In this document: in pieces, positions 1-11,376 of the stretch
Numbering within the stretch: the first letter of the stretch is position 1
Layout: the number at the start of each line of letters is the position of its first letter
From: Plantago ovata
Lineage: Eukaryota; Streptophyta; Magnoliopsida; Lamiales; Plantaginaceae
NCBI GenBank assembly: GCA_028274465.1
Contig: CM051455.1
Coordinates: forward strand, 101,368,942-101,432,941
Direction of reading: 5' to 3'
Length of the DNA stretch: 64,000 nucleotides
Program-made: the position numbers and the translations under genes
The notes under the pieces: generated by a model
The model's database searches: none
The model's input: only the letters and a program-made list of their open reading frames with translations
Told to the model about the DNA's origin: nothing

Positions 1-1
1 C

Positions 2-171
2 GACCGCTATGCATGCGAGGGTAGGCGGCGCCCTCTGATTTATCGGACCGCATATTTTATGTATGGGTAGGCGGCGCCCATTATGTGCTTGACCGCGTTT
101 AGAACTAGAATGGATAGGCGGCATCCATTACGTGTAGACCGCTCATGCATGATGGGTAGGCGGCGTCCTTA
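2..171 (+). repeat. Four-unit ~45-bp tandem repeat forming hairpins in the A1 leader
   Basis: Units begin with GACCGC at 2, 46, 91 and 137. Each contains a loop-like core TAGGCGG(C)(G/A) flanked by complementary arms. The arms are GAGGG/CCCTC at 17-35, ATGGG/CCCAT at 63-81, and AATGGA/TCCATT at 109-129; a weaker version sits at 151-171. The arms change while pairing is kept. The array recurs at 63707-63876 in copy A2. Its place between the primer-binding site and gag suggests an RNA element for packaging, dimerisation or translation; that role is inference. Confidence 0.8.
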
Positions 172-731
172 TTTGTTTGTAGATGACTGATAACAACCCT
201 CAAGCTACAAGCCCCAACCAATATAAGTGCAGAAATATGTATATGTATGTATTTCTGAGATGCTTTCCATGGGGTGCTTTAATTCTGAACTTTCATTGCG
301 TTTCCCTGTATTGGCGACCTCGTCTTGCAGACTCGCAGTGATCGTCAGATTAGAGTAAGCCTATGGTTATAACTTACTGCATATTGTATCTAGCGACCTC
401 GATAGGTACAATATGTAGAGCATCGGATGAAATTAGATTTAACACCCAAGAGTTGCGTGACGCAATTGGATAGTCCTACCGGTCATATTATGCAATGCGA
501 CCAGCCCCCGTTGGAGTATAACATAGTATGGATTTGGATCTTGGCCACTACGGTAACTTGTTGGACATTACCCGTATGTTTGTTTTGGGGGCAAGCATAT
601 GTGAAAATAGTGGGAGCTAAACAGCTAAAGGACCTTGTTGTTTAGTTATGTTGACTGTGTATTTAGAAATAGTATTTCAATAGTTGATTTATTATTTTCG
701 TTCTATACTATTTCTCCTAAGAAAAACCGAA
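172..731 (+). other. Rest of A1 leader, no supported gene
   Basis: This stretch joins the hairpin array to gag. A small open frame at 427-645 could encode 72 residues with a hydrophobic middle, but it matches no family I recognise and has no second copy in the window to test conservation. An inverted repeat with arms ATATTGTA and TACAATAT surrounds about 390-415. I treat the region as untranslated leader. Confidence 0.6.
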
Positions 732-1687
732 ATGTCGAGTATCTCGCTCCGTGCTGTCTTAGAGAAGCAAATTTTGACCAGACCAAACTTCCTAGATTGG
801 ATCAGGAATATACGTTGGTGCTGAGGTACGAAAGGATTGAGTATGTCTTGGACGAGGCTGATCCCGTGTGTCCCGAGAATCAGACTGCCGATCAAGTTGC
901 TGCTTGGAATCAAGCCAACAAGGCAAAGGCTGATAAGCATCAAGAGGATGCTAGATCCGCGCAGTGTATTATGCTGGCGGCAATGAGCAATGAGCTGCAG
1001 AGACAACATGAAAGCATGTTGCCGTATGAGATGCTGAGGCATCTTGAGTCGCTCTTTAAGACGACAGCCATGAGTGTTGAATTTGACTTGATCAAAGAGA
1101 TACACAGATGCAAGCTCAATGAAGGAGGGAACATGTTTGAACATGTTCTCAAGATGAGAATAAGATCATGGTGATCTTTGTCCTTCAATCATTGCCGAGT
1201 TCGTATTCGCAGTTCATCATTAACCACTATGAATGCGAAGGACATTACACTGCCCGAACTCCATAATCTGCTGAAGACATATGATCAAACTCTTCCTGAG
1301 AATGATAAATCGATCATGTATGTTGGGCAACCGTCTAACCCAAACCCGAGAAACAAAGGTGCTAAGGGTAAGGGAAAGTCGGGAGCCAAGGCTAACACTT
1401 CGAGTGATAAGCCTAAGCGTCTGAACCAGAAAAGGAAGTTCAAGAGAAGTGGAACGGTACGCACAGATGAATGTCTTTTCTGTAAACAGAAAGGGCATTG
1501 GAAGAAAGATTGTCCTAAGCTAAGGGCAGATCAAGCTAAGAAGCTGCCGGCTTCTAGCTCAGGTATGTTTGTTATTGAAATGAACATGACTACTTTTGAC
1601 TCCAATGGTTGGGTATTAGATACAGCCTGTGGCTCGCAAATTTGTAATAATGTGCAGGGGCTCATTAAACACAGGCTAGTCAAGTAA
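732..1687 (+). pseudogene. A1 gag plus protease start, broken
   Basis: Gag forms the RNA-binding particle and the aspartic protease matures the polyprotein. The start is taken at the ATG at 732, which opens a copia gag beginning MSSISLRAVLEKQ. That frame closes after about 30 codons near 820 and the homology continues in another frame to 1174. A second shift lies around 1175-1240. The next frame holds a CCHC zinc knuckle (C-F-C-K-GH-W-K-K-D-C, about 1471-1515) and the protease motif. The active site reads Asp-Thr-Ala (GAT at 1619-1621) instead of Asp-Thr-Gly. A stop at 1685-1687 ends the frame just before the integrase region. Confidence 0.88.
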
Positions 1688-1699
1688 GGTGAAATCGAC

Positions 1700-3301
1700 T
1701 TGCATGTTGGGAACGGCAATCCAGTTGAAGCCAAACGCGTTGGACGCTGCAAGATAGATTTACCATCAGGACAATGTTTAGAACTTGATAACGTTTATTT
1801 TGTTCCATCCATTGCCAGAAATATTATTTTCATTCCATTGTTGGACAATTTGGGTTTTTCCTTTCGATTTGCTAATAATACTTGTTATTTTTCATTAAAT
1901 GACCAGTATTATGGAAAAGCTCGCTTAGTGAATGGTTTATATATTTTGCAAAGTAGTCTACCTTTATTTCAAATACATAACAAACAACCGTCTTCAAGTA
2001 GGAAGAATAATCCATCTTATCTATGGCATTGTCGGCTAGGCCATATCAATGAAACACGGATTCAAAGACTAAGGAAGTTGGACTACTTAGAACCATTTGA
2101 TTTTGAATCATATGGTACATGCGAATCATGTGTTAAGGGTAAGATGACGAAGAAACCTTTTGTTGGACAAGGTGTTCGTGCCACTCGCTGCTTAGAGCTC
2201 ATACATACCGATGTATGTGGACCCTTTAAAGTCCATGCGCGTGGAGGTTATCCTTACTTCGTTACTTTTACTGACGATTTCTCAAGGTATGATTATATTT
2301 ATCTTATGAAGAATAAATCCGAGACCTTTGGGAAATTCAAGGAGTTTAGGAATGAGGTCGAGAATGAATTGAACCTAAGGATAGTCACTCTTCGATCAGA
2401 TCGAGGAGGTGAATACCTTAGTGATGAATTTATCGACTACTGGAAGGAAAATGGAATTCAATCGCAATGGACTCCTCCTGGAACACCACAATTGAATGGT
2501 GTGTCTAAGAGAAGGAATCGAGCCCTGTTAGACATGGTGAGATCAATGATTGGATTCTCGACTCTTCCAAAACATCTATGGGGATATGCACTACAAACTG
2601 CAATCTACATTCTGAACCGTGTACCATCTAAATCAGTGGAGAAAACTCCTTATGAGTTATGGAAGGGAAAGAAGCCCTCACTGGGCTATCTTAGACCTTG
2701 GGGCTGTCCTGCGATAGTCAAATTGTTGCTCACTGATAAGTTAGATGCCAAGGGTGTCAAAGTATATTTCATAGGCTATCCTCGTCAGACGTGAGGCTTT
2801 GAATTCCATCATGCTGAAGATCACAAGGTGATAGTATCTAGAAACGTTAAGTTTTTAGAAGTAGAATACCTCGAAGAAGAGAGGTTAGATGACATGATAG
2901 AACTTGAAGAAATTCAAGACTTTGACACGCGCGAACATGAGTTCTCTAAATCTTCTGATTTGGACTCAAGTTCAGTGGGAGCTTTCGAAGCAGACAAGGG
3001 TAATGATATGACACTTTCTAGGCATGTCATAGTAAGTGGGAGTCTTGTGATTGGATCAACAGTTGAAACCACACCATTAGAACCCGTTGTCAATCAACCT
3101 GTGCAACAAGTTGCACAAGAGCAGCCTCCCGCTAGGGAACAGGGTCGCGGGGCGCGACCAGCTGCATCAGTGCCCACTGATAATGTTCGTGTTACACGAA
3201 GCCAGAAAAGAAAAGCACCAGAACCAGTTGAGCTCCGTAGGTCGAAGAGGATCCTAAAAAGGACCTTAGAAGCAAAGCCTTATGATAGAAGACATCAGTG
3301 A
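1700..3301 (+). pseudogene. A1 integrase, broken
   Basis: Integrase inserts the cDNA into the genome. The pre-integrase zinc motif (W-H-C-R-L-GH, later C-x2-C) falls at about 2022-2150. The core begins near HTDVCGPF, includes RSDRGGEY, and reaches the position of the third catalytic acid. There the codon at 2507-2509 is AAG (Lys) where the family has Glu, so the DDE triad is incomplete. A TGA at 2792-2794 interrupts the C-terminal part, and the same frame resumes at 2795 and runs to 3301 through a charged linker. The frame changes near 3282-3301 into the reverse transcriptase. Confidence 0.9.
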
Positions 3302-4907
3302 ACTTGATGTCGGCTTATCAGATCGGGAAGATCCCGAGACCTACAAAGAGGCAATAATTGATATTGACTCAGACAAATGGCAAGATGCCATGGAATTGGA
3401 AATGGACTCCATGTACCTGAACCAAGTTTGGAGCTTGGTAGGCTTGCCCCAAGGGGTTAGACCTATTGGGTGCAAATGGGTCTTTAAACGAAAGACAGAT
3501 GCCGATGGCAAGGTACAAACGCACAAGGCTAGACTTGTGGCGAAAGGCTACACGCAAAGGTATGGCATCGATTACGATGAAACCTTTTCACTGGTAGCAA
3601 AATTGAAGTCTATTCGAATTCTACTTGCGATAGCTACCTACTATGATTATGAGATCTGGCAGATGGATGTAAAGACTGCCTTCCTCAATGGCAACCTTGA
3701 GGAAGAGGTCTATATGGTACAGCCGGAAGGTTTTATTAGTAAAACCAGGCCAACTGCTGTATGCAAATTACAGAGATCCGTCTATGGGCTAAAGCAAGCG
3801 TCTAGGAGATGGAATATCCGCTTTGATGAAGCTGTCAAATCGTTTGACTTCGTCAGAAGCGTAGAAGATCCCTGTGTCTATACTAGGCACAGCGAAAAGG
3901 GAGTCGTTTTCATGATCATTTATGTTGATGACATTTTGATCATGGGAAACAATGTCTCTATGCTAGAAGAGACTAAAGTTTGGTTATCAAGTACTTTCTC
4001 AATGAAGGACTTGGGTGAAGCGAACTACATCCTAGGGATAAAGATCTATAGAGATAGATCCAAGAGGATGTTAGGATTGACACAGTCCACCTACATCGAC
4101 AAAATACTAAAGCGTTATAAGATGGACGACTCAAAGAGAGGCTTTCTCCCAGCTAGGCATGAGATTGTCTTATCAGTTAAGGATAGTCCTAAAACTGATG
4201 AAGAAAGAAATGCAATGAGTTGTGTGCCCTATGCTTCGGCAGTAGGGTCTATAATGTATGCAATGAATTGCACAAGGCCCGATGTGGCATATGCGCTTAG
4301 TGTCACTTGTCGACACCAACAGAATCCAGGAGTACCTCACTGGACTGCTGTAAAGAACATTCTTAAGTACCTTCGACGGACTAAAGAGATGTTCTTGGTG
4401 TTTGGTGGAGAACCAGAATTAAAGATGTCTAGGTATGTCGACGCTGGATTTGAATCAGATCCTGATGACTTTAAGTCACAGACAGGATACGTATTCAAAT
4501 TGAACGGAGGAGCTATCTGTTGGAAGAGTTCTAAGCAAGCCACGATTGCTGACTCATCCACAGAAGCTGAGTACATTGCTGCATTAGAAGCATCGAAAGA
4601 AGCTGTCTGGATTTCAGTGTTCTTGAAGGAATTGAGGGTTGTTCCTGCTCGTAGTCCAATAACGATTTATTGTGACAATACGGGCGCCGTCGCTTAAGCT
4701 AAGGAGCCTAGATCTACAAACAAGAACAAACATGTACTTAGAAAGTATCACGTTATACGTGAGATTATTGATAGAGGAGAAGTTAGTATAGAACGTGTCT
4801 CTACCAAGAACAACGTGGCAGATCCTTTCACCAAGGTCTTATCAGTGGATGTCCACTTAAGACATTATGCTAATCTGGGTATTAAGCATAAAGGTGGCTG
4901 GCTCTAG
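3282..4907 (+). pseudogene. A1 reverse transcriptase and RNase H
   Basis: Reverse transcriptase copies the element RNA and RNase H removes the template. Copia landmarks are in order: CKWVFKRKTD, QMDVKTAFLNG near 3660-3690, the catalytic YVDD at about 3921-3932, and RNase H with SSTEAEYIAALEASKEA near 4556-4600 and YCDNTGA near 4669-4690. The D-E-D pattern of copia RNase H is visible. TAA at 4695-4697 cuts the last ~70 residues; the frame then stays open to the natural end at 4905-4907. About 470 residues upstream of the stop are unbroken, so this is the best preserved part of A1. Confidence 0.9.
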
Positions 4908-4908
4908 T

Positions 4909-4921
4909 CCAAGTGGGAGAT
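4909..4921 (+). other. A1 polypurine tract
   Basis: The purine-rich run around CCAAGTGGGAGAT lies directly before the LTR start TGATAGTG. It is where plus-strand DNA priming of a copia element is expected. Confidence 0.75.
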
Positions 4922-7010
4922 TGATAGTGTATATGTCCTAGAGACAGTCTTTATTAAGGGCATGCAGCCCTTATAAAGGGCATATATGTACTATTACACA
5001 GGTCAACGTAATATAATATATGTTTGTTGTTTGACTATTGAGTATCGCTTTCATATTTATATTACACCAGGCATGCAGCATGTCATATCTTTATTCCTGT
5101 CTGTATTGATATTAAACATGTCCCCTCGAATAGATGACCGATCACACAGATAGTGGGAGCTATGTGAGTTATCATCTATCCCAAACTCTCCCTAGTCGAG
5201 GTTCATCTCGGATGTAGGGGTCTGAATGAACCAGCTGAGACTAGTATGCCTGGAGGTTATACTTGTTGGAGCAAGTGTGAGCCGATCCCACGGCCACGGA
5301 ACGGATTGTTGGACAATCAAGAAACGTTCCCATAACTGCGCATAGTTGTTCGAAGGGTAATTACCGAACAATGGAAGTACCCACCGGACACTCCCATCGA
5401 TGTATACTCTACACCGAAGTGTCTATGGGAACCAGTAAGTTGTCGAAGTGATGCCAGTCGTCCTTTGGACTTACAGGACTTTATCATCACATTTGTTGCC
5501 CCATATCCTTGGTGGACCCGTCGATGTCAGCTCTGAATAAGCAGTTGACCCAAGACACGATCCAGGATTATGGCTACATACAAATGGGGATGATAAGTGA
5601 TTCTGTGAAGGATTCATCTCTCATGTGTAACACAAGAGAGTACTGCTCATAGTCGTTCATAGTTGTGATTGGTAAAACCGCTGGCCAGCGTATCAATATT
5701 ATTATGATGGTCATAATAGATATTGGATTCACCATGCAACTCACTGAAGATGCCCGTGGATGTATTATTGGGATAGACACTTCATCGATCCTAGATGCAT
5801 TCGAGTCAGTCAGATGAAGGGACGTTACCATCGCCTCGTTGAGCGCAACAGACTTCGCAACGAGAGGGTTCGCTTTGAGAAACCTCTCAAACGTCCTCAT
5901 GTATTAATATTGCAAATGGAACCGTCTAGGAATTACATTTTGCCTAGTCTAGGACTTGCTTAATACAATGAGGCCCTATGGGTCACACTATATGGTGATT
6001 CAGCTTATCCGAATATCCTTGAAGATGGAATCGCAATTGATTTGGAATTAATTGTGATTAATGGATTATAATTGATTTGAAATTAATTATAATATTTTGT
6101 GGCTCAATTTGGAATTATTAATTGAATTGGCTAATTAATTGTATTTCATGTAAATACAATTAAAGATTATATTTTAGAAATATAATAGAGGTTTGATTTG
6201 AAAGGATATGTTAATTTGGAATTAATATATGCACATGGGCAAAATCTACTTGGAGTTTGAATTGCCTTAGAACTATAAGTGGATCCCAAAATCGGAACCC
6301 ACCTAACCACCCTGGGGGGGGGGGGCGCAGCTGAGATAGGGGAAGGAGTTCGACTCCTTCCTCTATTAGAAGTCCAAGGGATAAGTTAGATTTTCCTGAT
6401 TGAGATCTAACTTGATTGGGAATGAATCTAGACTTGAATTGGTTTCCTAGTGTGATAAGAATTAGATTCTTATTCCTTTATGAAGTCTAATTGATTATTC
6501 ATTAGACTTCTATTGACTACTATATATAGTAGACTATTAGAGAGCTTTTGAAATACAGTTGAATACACAGACATATAGTTAGTCTACCAGTTTTCTTAGA
6601 GAAAATAAAAGCTCTCCCCTACCTCTCCTTAGCCCCACGCGCGCGCCACCCTCACCGGAGGAAAATCGCCACCCCATCTTCTTGGACACACAAAGAATAT
6701 CCTAGCATTCTTTCTGATAAGCTGTTCATCCGTGGATACCAAGGTTGAGGTTCGAGGAGCTGGAAACTGACTTTTATTGTCTTGCAGATAATCAAAGTAT
6801 TGCAGATATCTTCGACTTCGACGAAGGAGAAGATTCACCGGATTATTACGAAGACTTGGAAGTTGTGCTTGCTTTTGGAGTATTGTAAGTCTTCTAATTG
6901 ACGTGTTTAAATATATACGGTATATACATGATCAATTAACCTGCATGTTAAGAAAAGTTTTGAAATTCCGCTGCGTACCCTAGGGGTAACTCTGACCGTA
7001 TTTTCTTACA
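4922..7010 (+). repeat. A1 3' LTR (2089 bp)
   Basis: The LTR starts TGATAGTGTATATG and ends TTTTCTTACA. The same ends define the solo LTR at 34216-36323 (reverse) and the A2 5' LTR at 60577-62669. In A2 and in the 36445 copy the LTR end is followed after one base by TGGTATC, the primer-binding site, which fixes the 3' boundary. The unit is long for copia. It carries a 67-codon open frame (5760-5963) also present in the other two full copies; I do not call it a gene. Confidence 0.93.
6517..6534 (+). promoter_or_regulatory. Predicted LTR promoter TATA box (A family)
   Basis: TACTATATATAGTAGA forms a TATA box inside a small palindrome near the 3' third of the LTR. It is conserved in the other A LTRs (reverse at about 34705-34722, forward near 62180-62200). 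It is a plausible start point for the genomic transcript. Confidence 0.5.
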
Positions 7011-7256
7011 TAACCACGCCGGCCGGATTGGTCGGGTCGTTACATCTTTGTCCGTGCCTTCTTAGAAATAGGTGAGCTGATGAAGCGGCAGTTTGAGTGT
7101 CATCATCAGCTTTCCTCTTTTTCTTGGATCTCTTGCTGGGTGTAGTAGTGTCAGCAACCCCAGCAGTATCAGCAACAACATCTGCAGCTGTTGCATTCTC
7201 AACAACATTTGCAGCTGTTGTATACCTAGATTGTTGATCAGTTTCTGCAACATTTG
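7011..7256 (-). pseudogene. Fragment of sirevirus-type extra ORF (remnant X)
   Basis: On the minus strand this piece encodes an Ala/Val/Thr-rich stretch followed by SKRSKKKRKADDDTQTAASSA. It closely matches part of the extra ORF of element C at about 16130-16250, also minus strand. It is cut on the right by insertion of element B at 7257 and on the left by the A1 LTR end, so it predates B. The first ~60 bases (7011-7070) match nothing I recognise. Confidence 0.65.
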
Positions 7257-8823
7257 TGTTAGGAAACTTGCAATTTTGATGAGCAATTAACCATGCTAAA
7301 TTAAGGAAAGTCCAGTAACTAGTACTCTTAAGGTCCATAGGAATTTATAATTTTAAGGACATTGTAAAAGAGGAACGTTTGCTGAAGACTTAGTGTAGGT
7401 ACTAGTTAGGTGCTTTAGTTCCGCTTATGATGTATCTTGTTTTCTGAAAAGAAAAACAACCTATTGAAGCATTTGCTGATGATGTACTTTGTTTACACAA
7501 ACAAACTATTGAAGCATTAGAACCGTTCAGAAACTTGAAGAATTCGAAGACTGAAGACTAAAGAAGATTTCTGAAGATGGTATCTACAAAGGCACATGTT
7601 GCTCAGAAAGTGGAAACTTCAGCAACAACTTGCATAAGTGAAAATCTATATGACAGAGTAGGTTGTGCTTGCTGAAACTGAGACTGACCACTTGCTGAAA
7701 TACATATGTTACCTCCTTGCTGAAAGTACTTGCATTTGCGCTCCAACGTTCATATTTGAATTTCATTCAAATGAACATTAAATGCAAAGTAAGCATGCGA
7801 AGAACATGAAGACTAGAAGACAAATAAAGGACGCTGTGAAATTACAAAAGCAAGATAGTGACATCTTAAGGAACAAAGCCTTAGAATTTGAAATTCAAAC
7901 GGCTCCATTGATTCACTATAAATAGAGGTCATCCGGCAAAGAGTAGAAGTGTGTCAACAACGTGATCAAACTCTCACTTGTGCTTAAACACTCAAACCCT
8001 TCTATACTCTTCACTGCATTGATCCGTTCCAAGACTTAAAGCTTGAAAAAGCTAATTGTGAAGAAGTAGAACATTGACGACTAAGAAATTAGTTAAGTGT
8101 TCTTTCTTTTGAACAAAAACAAGTCTTGACACCAGAAACATTCGAACTTGTTTACTGCAAAGTATTAAAAGTTTTGTTTCTTAGATTACTTGTTGTAGCT
8201 GAATAAGTTATAATCAAGTCATCTCATCCCAAACCTCTCTAACTGATAAACACCCTTTTCAGGCGTGAAATTCAGGGGGAACTTAATCAAGCATAGTGTT
8301 GCTGATTATAAGTCCCAAGTTTGGTGGAGAACAAGGTTTCGTTCTCTAGTTAGGTTGGAAACGAAGCAAGTGTGTTTTGGTTTCTGTAGAATCGCTCTAG
8401 ATAGGTGTTGTAATGAACCTCAAACTTATCTTAGTGGATTCAGTCCTAGAAAGGACAAAGTGGATTAGTTGAGAGATTACGCCACTCTCAGATACCACTA
8501 TAAAAGTGTTTGTGTGATTTACTTTACTGCATTTAGTTTTCAACAAGCATATCTATCTGTACACTGTCACTCTGCTCACTTGCTGAAACTATCACTTACT
8601 GTTAAAGCACTTATTGTACAAAGACTTCCGCACTCTGTTTTTAAAGTATCAGTAAAACTCGTTACTGAAAAGGAACTAGTACTTGCTGAGAAAGTTAAGT
8701 ATCAGCAAACTCATTACTAAAAAGTAATAAGCCCTTGTTGAGAAAGTTTTTTAAATGACGAAAGTTTGAAAAGACTATTCACCCCCCCCTCTAGTCTTTT
8801 CTTGTTGTTTAAAGGGACCAACA
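7257..8823 (+). repeat. B 5' LTR (1567 bp)
   Basis: The LTR starts TGTTAGGAAACTTG and ends GGGACCAACA. The two LTRs of C have the same ends. Two bases later the primer-binding site begins. The octamer TTGCTGAA and its reverse complement are strikingly frequent here. Confidence 0.9.
7914..7928 (+). promoter_or_regulatory. Predicted B LTR TATA box
   Basis: CACTATAAATAGAGG is a strong TATA box and is kept in the C LTRs (reverse, near 13797 and 25075) and in the LTR piece at 59058-59072. A start about 28-34 bases downstream would fall near 7945-7950, exactly where the truncated LTR copy at 57787 begins. Confidence 0.65.
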
Positions 8824-8825
8824 AG

Positions 8826-8840
8826 TGGTATCAGAGCTGG
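8826..8840 (+). other. B primer-binding site (initiator tRNA-Met type)
   Basis: TGGTATCAGAGCTGG follows the LTR after the dinucleotide AG. The first 12 bases match the 3' end of plant initiator methionine tRNA, the usual copia primer. Confidence 0.85.
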
Positions 8841-8935
8841 AGGTTCTTTAACCTTCAGCACTGAACCTAGACCCCCTTAGGTGCTTTCCGTAAATCACTC
8901 TCACTTGATCAGTTTGGTAGTCTTTTGCTGACAGG

Positions 8936-11359
8936 ATGTCTTTAGGAGACGCTCCCTTGCTGAAGCTGGAAAACTATGGAAAATGGCGAAACAACATGAT
9001 GTTACATCTTGAGGCCATTAGTGATGAAATGGTCGCTCTCATTAGTGATGGACCTATCAAGATCACTAAGATTGAGAGAAGCTTTCCTCACAAAACCACG
9101 GATACTACTGGTAAGGAAACTATCTTAGGAGACCCGGTTGACACCGCCGTTCCAAAACCAAGAGAGGAATGGACTTCCGACGAAGCTAAGAGATTCCGTC
9201 TTGATGGCCAAGCAAGAAACATCATCATTCGATCAACTCCGGATACTATACAGTGCAAACTGTGGGGTGCCAAAACTGCTAAGGAAGCTTGGAAAATGGT
9301 TCAAGATCTTTGTGCTGGATCTGACAAAACCAAGGAAAACAAACTCGAAGTGCTGAAGTTAAAGTTCCAGAACTCTAAACAAGGTACAAATGAGTCACTG
9401 GATGACTTGGACTTCAGATTCACAACTCTAGTTAGTGAGATGGCTGCCTTGGGAGTTGGAAATCTTTACTCATATTCTGAGAAGGTGAAAACCATTATCA
9501 GAAGTCTGAACCAAGAATGGATCCATACTCAGAATTTCTACTACAATCAAGGAATGCCAAACATCACACCTACAAAGTTGTTCTCTCATCTTGCTACTGT
9601 CAACTACGAGACAAAGCAAAGAGAAAATGTGTTTGCTGAAAAATCGCAAAACATTGCTCTTGCTGCAAAGCCGTCATCTTTTGAAAAGAAGAATGATAAA
9701 GAGCCCTCTGATGAAAATGCTTTAGTTGTTAAAAACATGAAGAAATTCATCAGTAAGGAACTTGAAAGGCGAAAAGCAAAAGAGAAGCTGAAAAAGTATC
9801 TTGGTAACAACTACCATAAATACAAGAATGAGGCTAGCTCGCAGAACAAGCAGGCTCAGCAAGCAAATTCCTCTGAAGAACCAACAGTTGAAAATGATCT
9901 CTGCTTTTACTGCAAAAGGCCTAGACACTTCAAAGCAAATTGTCCTTTGCTAAAAGGTAAATCTTCTGAAAAGAAGAAGAAGTTCAAAAGGGCTTTTATT
10001 GCTGAAGAAAACAAGAAGCTTCAAGCAAAAATCGATGCATTGTGCATTGATACCAGTTCTGAAGACAGTGAGGAAGAAAGCTCAGACACTGAAGATGAAG
10101 AAGCCACTCTTGACGTAGAGATTGGCAAGGAAGTTTGTGGAATAGCTATGGAAGCTTATCTAGATGTGTCAAACTACGAATTCTGCCTCATGGCCGGTCA
10201 AGTAAACAGTCCTACCTCTGACTCTGACTCAGAAAGTGAAGATGAGATTGACCTTGACAAAATTCAAGGAGAAATCGAAAGATTTGAGAAAACTCTAAGC
10301 AAACAGAAGGAGAAACTACAAAATGCTGAAACTCTGACCAAGCAAACTACTGAAAAGTACGTATTGCTGAAGGAAGAGATAGAAAAGAAAGATGCTGAAA
10401 TATTGCATCTCAAGAAGTTGATTGCTGAAGCTACAGAGAAGAATTCTCAGATGGCAATAGAATTGGAAGAATATCAGTCCTCAATTCTAAAGTTACTTGC
10501 TGAAATACAAGAGATGAAAAAGATGAAAATCAATTTCAAATCTTATGCTGATGCAAGTAATACGCTGACTGAACAAAACTCTTATCTGAGAGATCCATCT
10601 CAGAAAGAAGGTTTAGGTGCAACATATGAAGGTGATGACGTAATAATCTTGAGTAAAGACAAATCACCAATTACCTTTGTACGCGCAACTGATAGTGGTC
10701 AACCAGAACTCTATCAGATTGGTCAATCTAAGGTTGCTGAAAAATGCAATCAAGTACCTACGACCGTAAAGCCCGCTGTTGCCATTCAAAGTAACAAGAC
10801 TTTAAAAGGAAAACAGGTTGCTGAAAAGCAAACTGTAAAGAAAAAGGATGCGGTAAAGCATTCCGCCAAACAAGCTGTTGAAAAGCAATTTGTTATGTCA
10901 AAAGGCAAGATTACTAAAAGTAATCAGAAGACCTTTGGTGACAAACCTGAATCAAGTAAGGTTGCTGAGACAAAAGCTCAGCATTCTCCAAAAAGTGGAC
11001 TCGGTTTCAAAACCAAGCAAAGTCAACTTTTTCATGAGTATAAGCAAAGTCAGCAAAGATACTTCAAAAAGATGAACAAAACCAAGCCTAAGAGTCCTGA
11101 CAAGACTCAAAACGCTAGGGCTAGAAGGAACCTTGCTAGAAAAGAACTTACTGAAAAGTATGTTCAGCAAAAAGGTCAACCGAGCAAGACACCACATCAG
11201 AAAGTGGATTTGATCAGCACGAATCAAAAGTCTTTCGGCTCAAAACCTCCTAGTCCATCAGCAAGTAGAAAACAAGTCAAAGTTGAAAAACTTAAGACTT
11301 GGGTTTCAACTGGACGCATTCTTGAACATGTTAATGGACATCCAATATTGGATAATTAA
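8936..11359 (+). CDS. gag: B Gag, 807 residues, intact frame
   Basis: This encodes the structural protein of the virus-like particle. The N-terminal ~250 residues are the copia-type gag polypeptide domain (starting SLGDAPLLKLENYGKW). A zinc knuckle C-F-Y-C-x4-H-x4-C lies at about residues 321-336; the family Gly before His is Arg here, which may weaken it. An acidic segment (about 370-400) precedes a long heptad-like Glu/Lys-rich coiled coil (about 430-540). The last 200 residues are Lys-rich and basic. The protein is about twice the length of ordinary copia gag, as in sireviruses. The ATG at 8936 lies about 95 bases after the primer-binding site and matches the start of C gag. Confidence 0.9.
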   Translation: MSLGDAPLLKLENYGKWRNNMMLHLEAISDEMVALISDGPIKITKIERSFPHKTTDTTGKETILGDPVDTAVPKPREEWTSDEAKRFRLDGQARNIIIRSTPDTIQCKLWGAKTAKEAWKMVQDLCAGSDKTKENKLEVLKLKFQNSKQGTNESLDDLDFRFTTLVSEMAALGVGNLYSYSEKVKTIIRSLNQEWIHTQNFYYNQGMPNITPTKLFSHLATVNYETKQRENVFAEKSQNIALAAKPSSFEKKNDKEPSDENALVVKNMKKFISKELERRKAKEKLKKYLGNNYHKYKNEASSQNKQAQQANSSEEPTVENDLCFYCKRPRHFKANCPLLKGKSSEKKKKFKRAFIAEENKKLQAKIDALCIDTSSEDSEEESSDTEDEEATLDVEIGKEVCGIAMEAYLDVSNYEFCLMAGQVNSPTSDSDSESEDEIDLDKIQGEIERFEKTLSKQKEKLQNAETLTKQTTEKYVLLKEEIEKKDAEILHLKKLIAEATEKNSQMAIELEEYQSSILKLLAEIQEMKKMKINFKSYADASNTLTEQNSYLRDPSQKEGLGATYEGDDVIILSKDKSPITFVRATDSGQPELYQIGQSKVAEKCNQVPTTVKPAVAIQSNKTLKGKQVAEKQTVKKKDAVKHSAKQAVEKQFVMSKGKITKSNQKTFGDKPESSKVAETKAQHSPKSGLGFKTKQSQLFHEYKQSQQRYFKKMNKTKPKSPDKTQNARARRNLARKELTEKYVQQKGQPSKTPHQKVDLISTNQKSFGSKPPSPSASRKQVKVEKLKTWVSTGRILEHVNGHPILDN

Positions 11360-11376
11360 CTTGTTTGCTCTTGATT

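Larger units (their letters stand above)
1..7010 (+). mobile_element. Ty1/copia LTR retrotransposon A1, 5' end outside window
   Basis: This element enters from the left edge inside its leader. It then shows gag, protease, integrase, reverse transcriptase and RNase H in copia order, a polypurine tract and a 3' LTR. Position 1 corresponds to about 63706 of copy A2, whose 5' LTR and primer-binding site are visible, so roughly 3.1 kb of A1 lies off the left edge. All coding parts are broken by stops and frameshifts, so this copy cannot supply its own proteins. The downstream flank begins TAACCACGCC; the left duplicated site cannot be seen. Confidence 0.93.

Noticed and set aside
427..645. 72-residue frame with a hydrophobic segment in the A1 leader
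   Set aside because: No family resemblance, no second copy within the window for comparison, and it lies in a retrotransposon leader.
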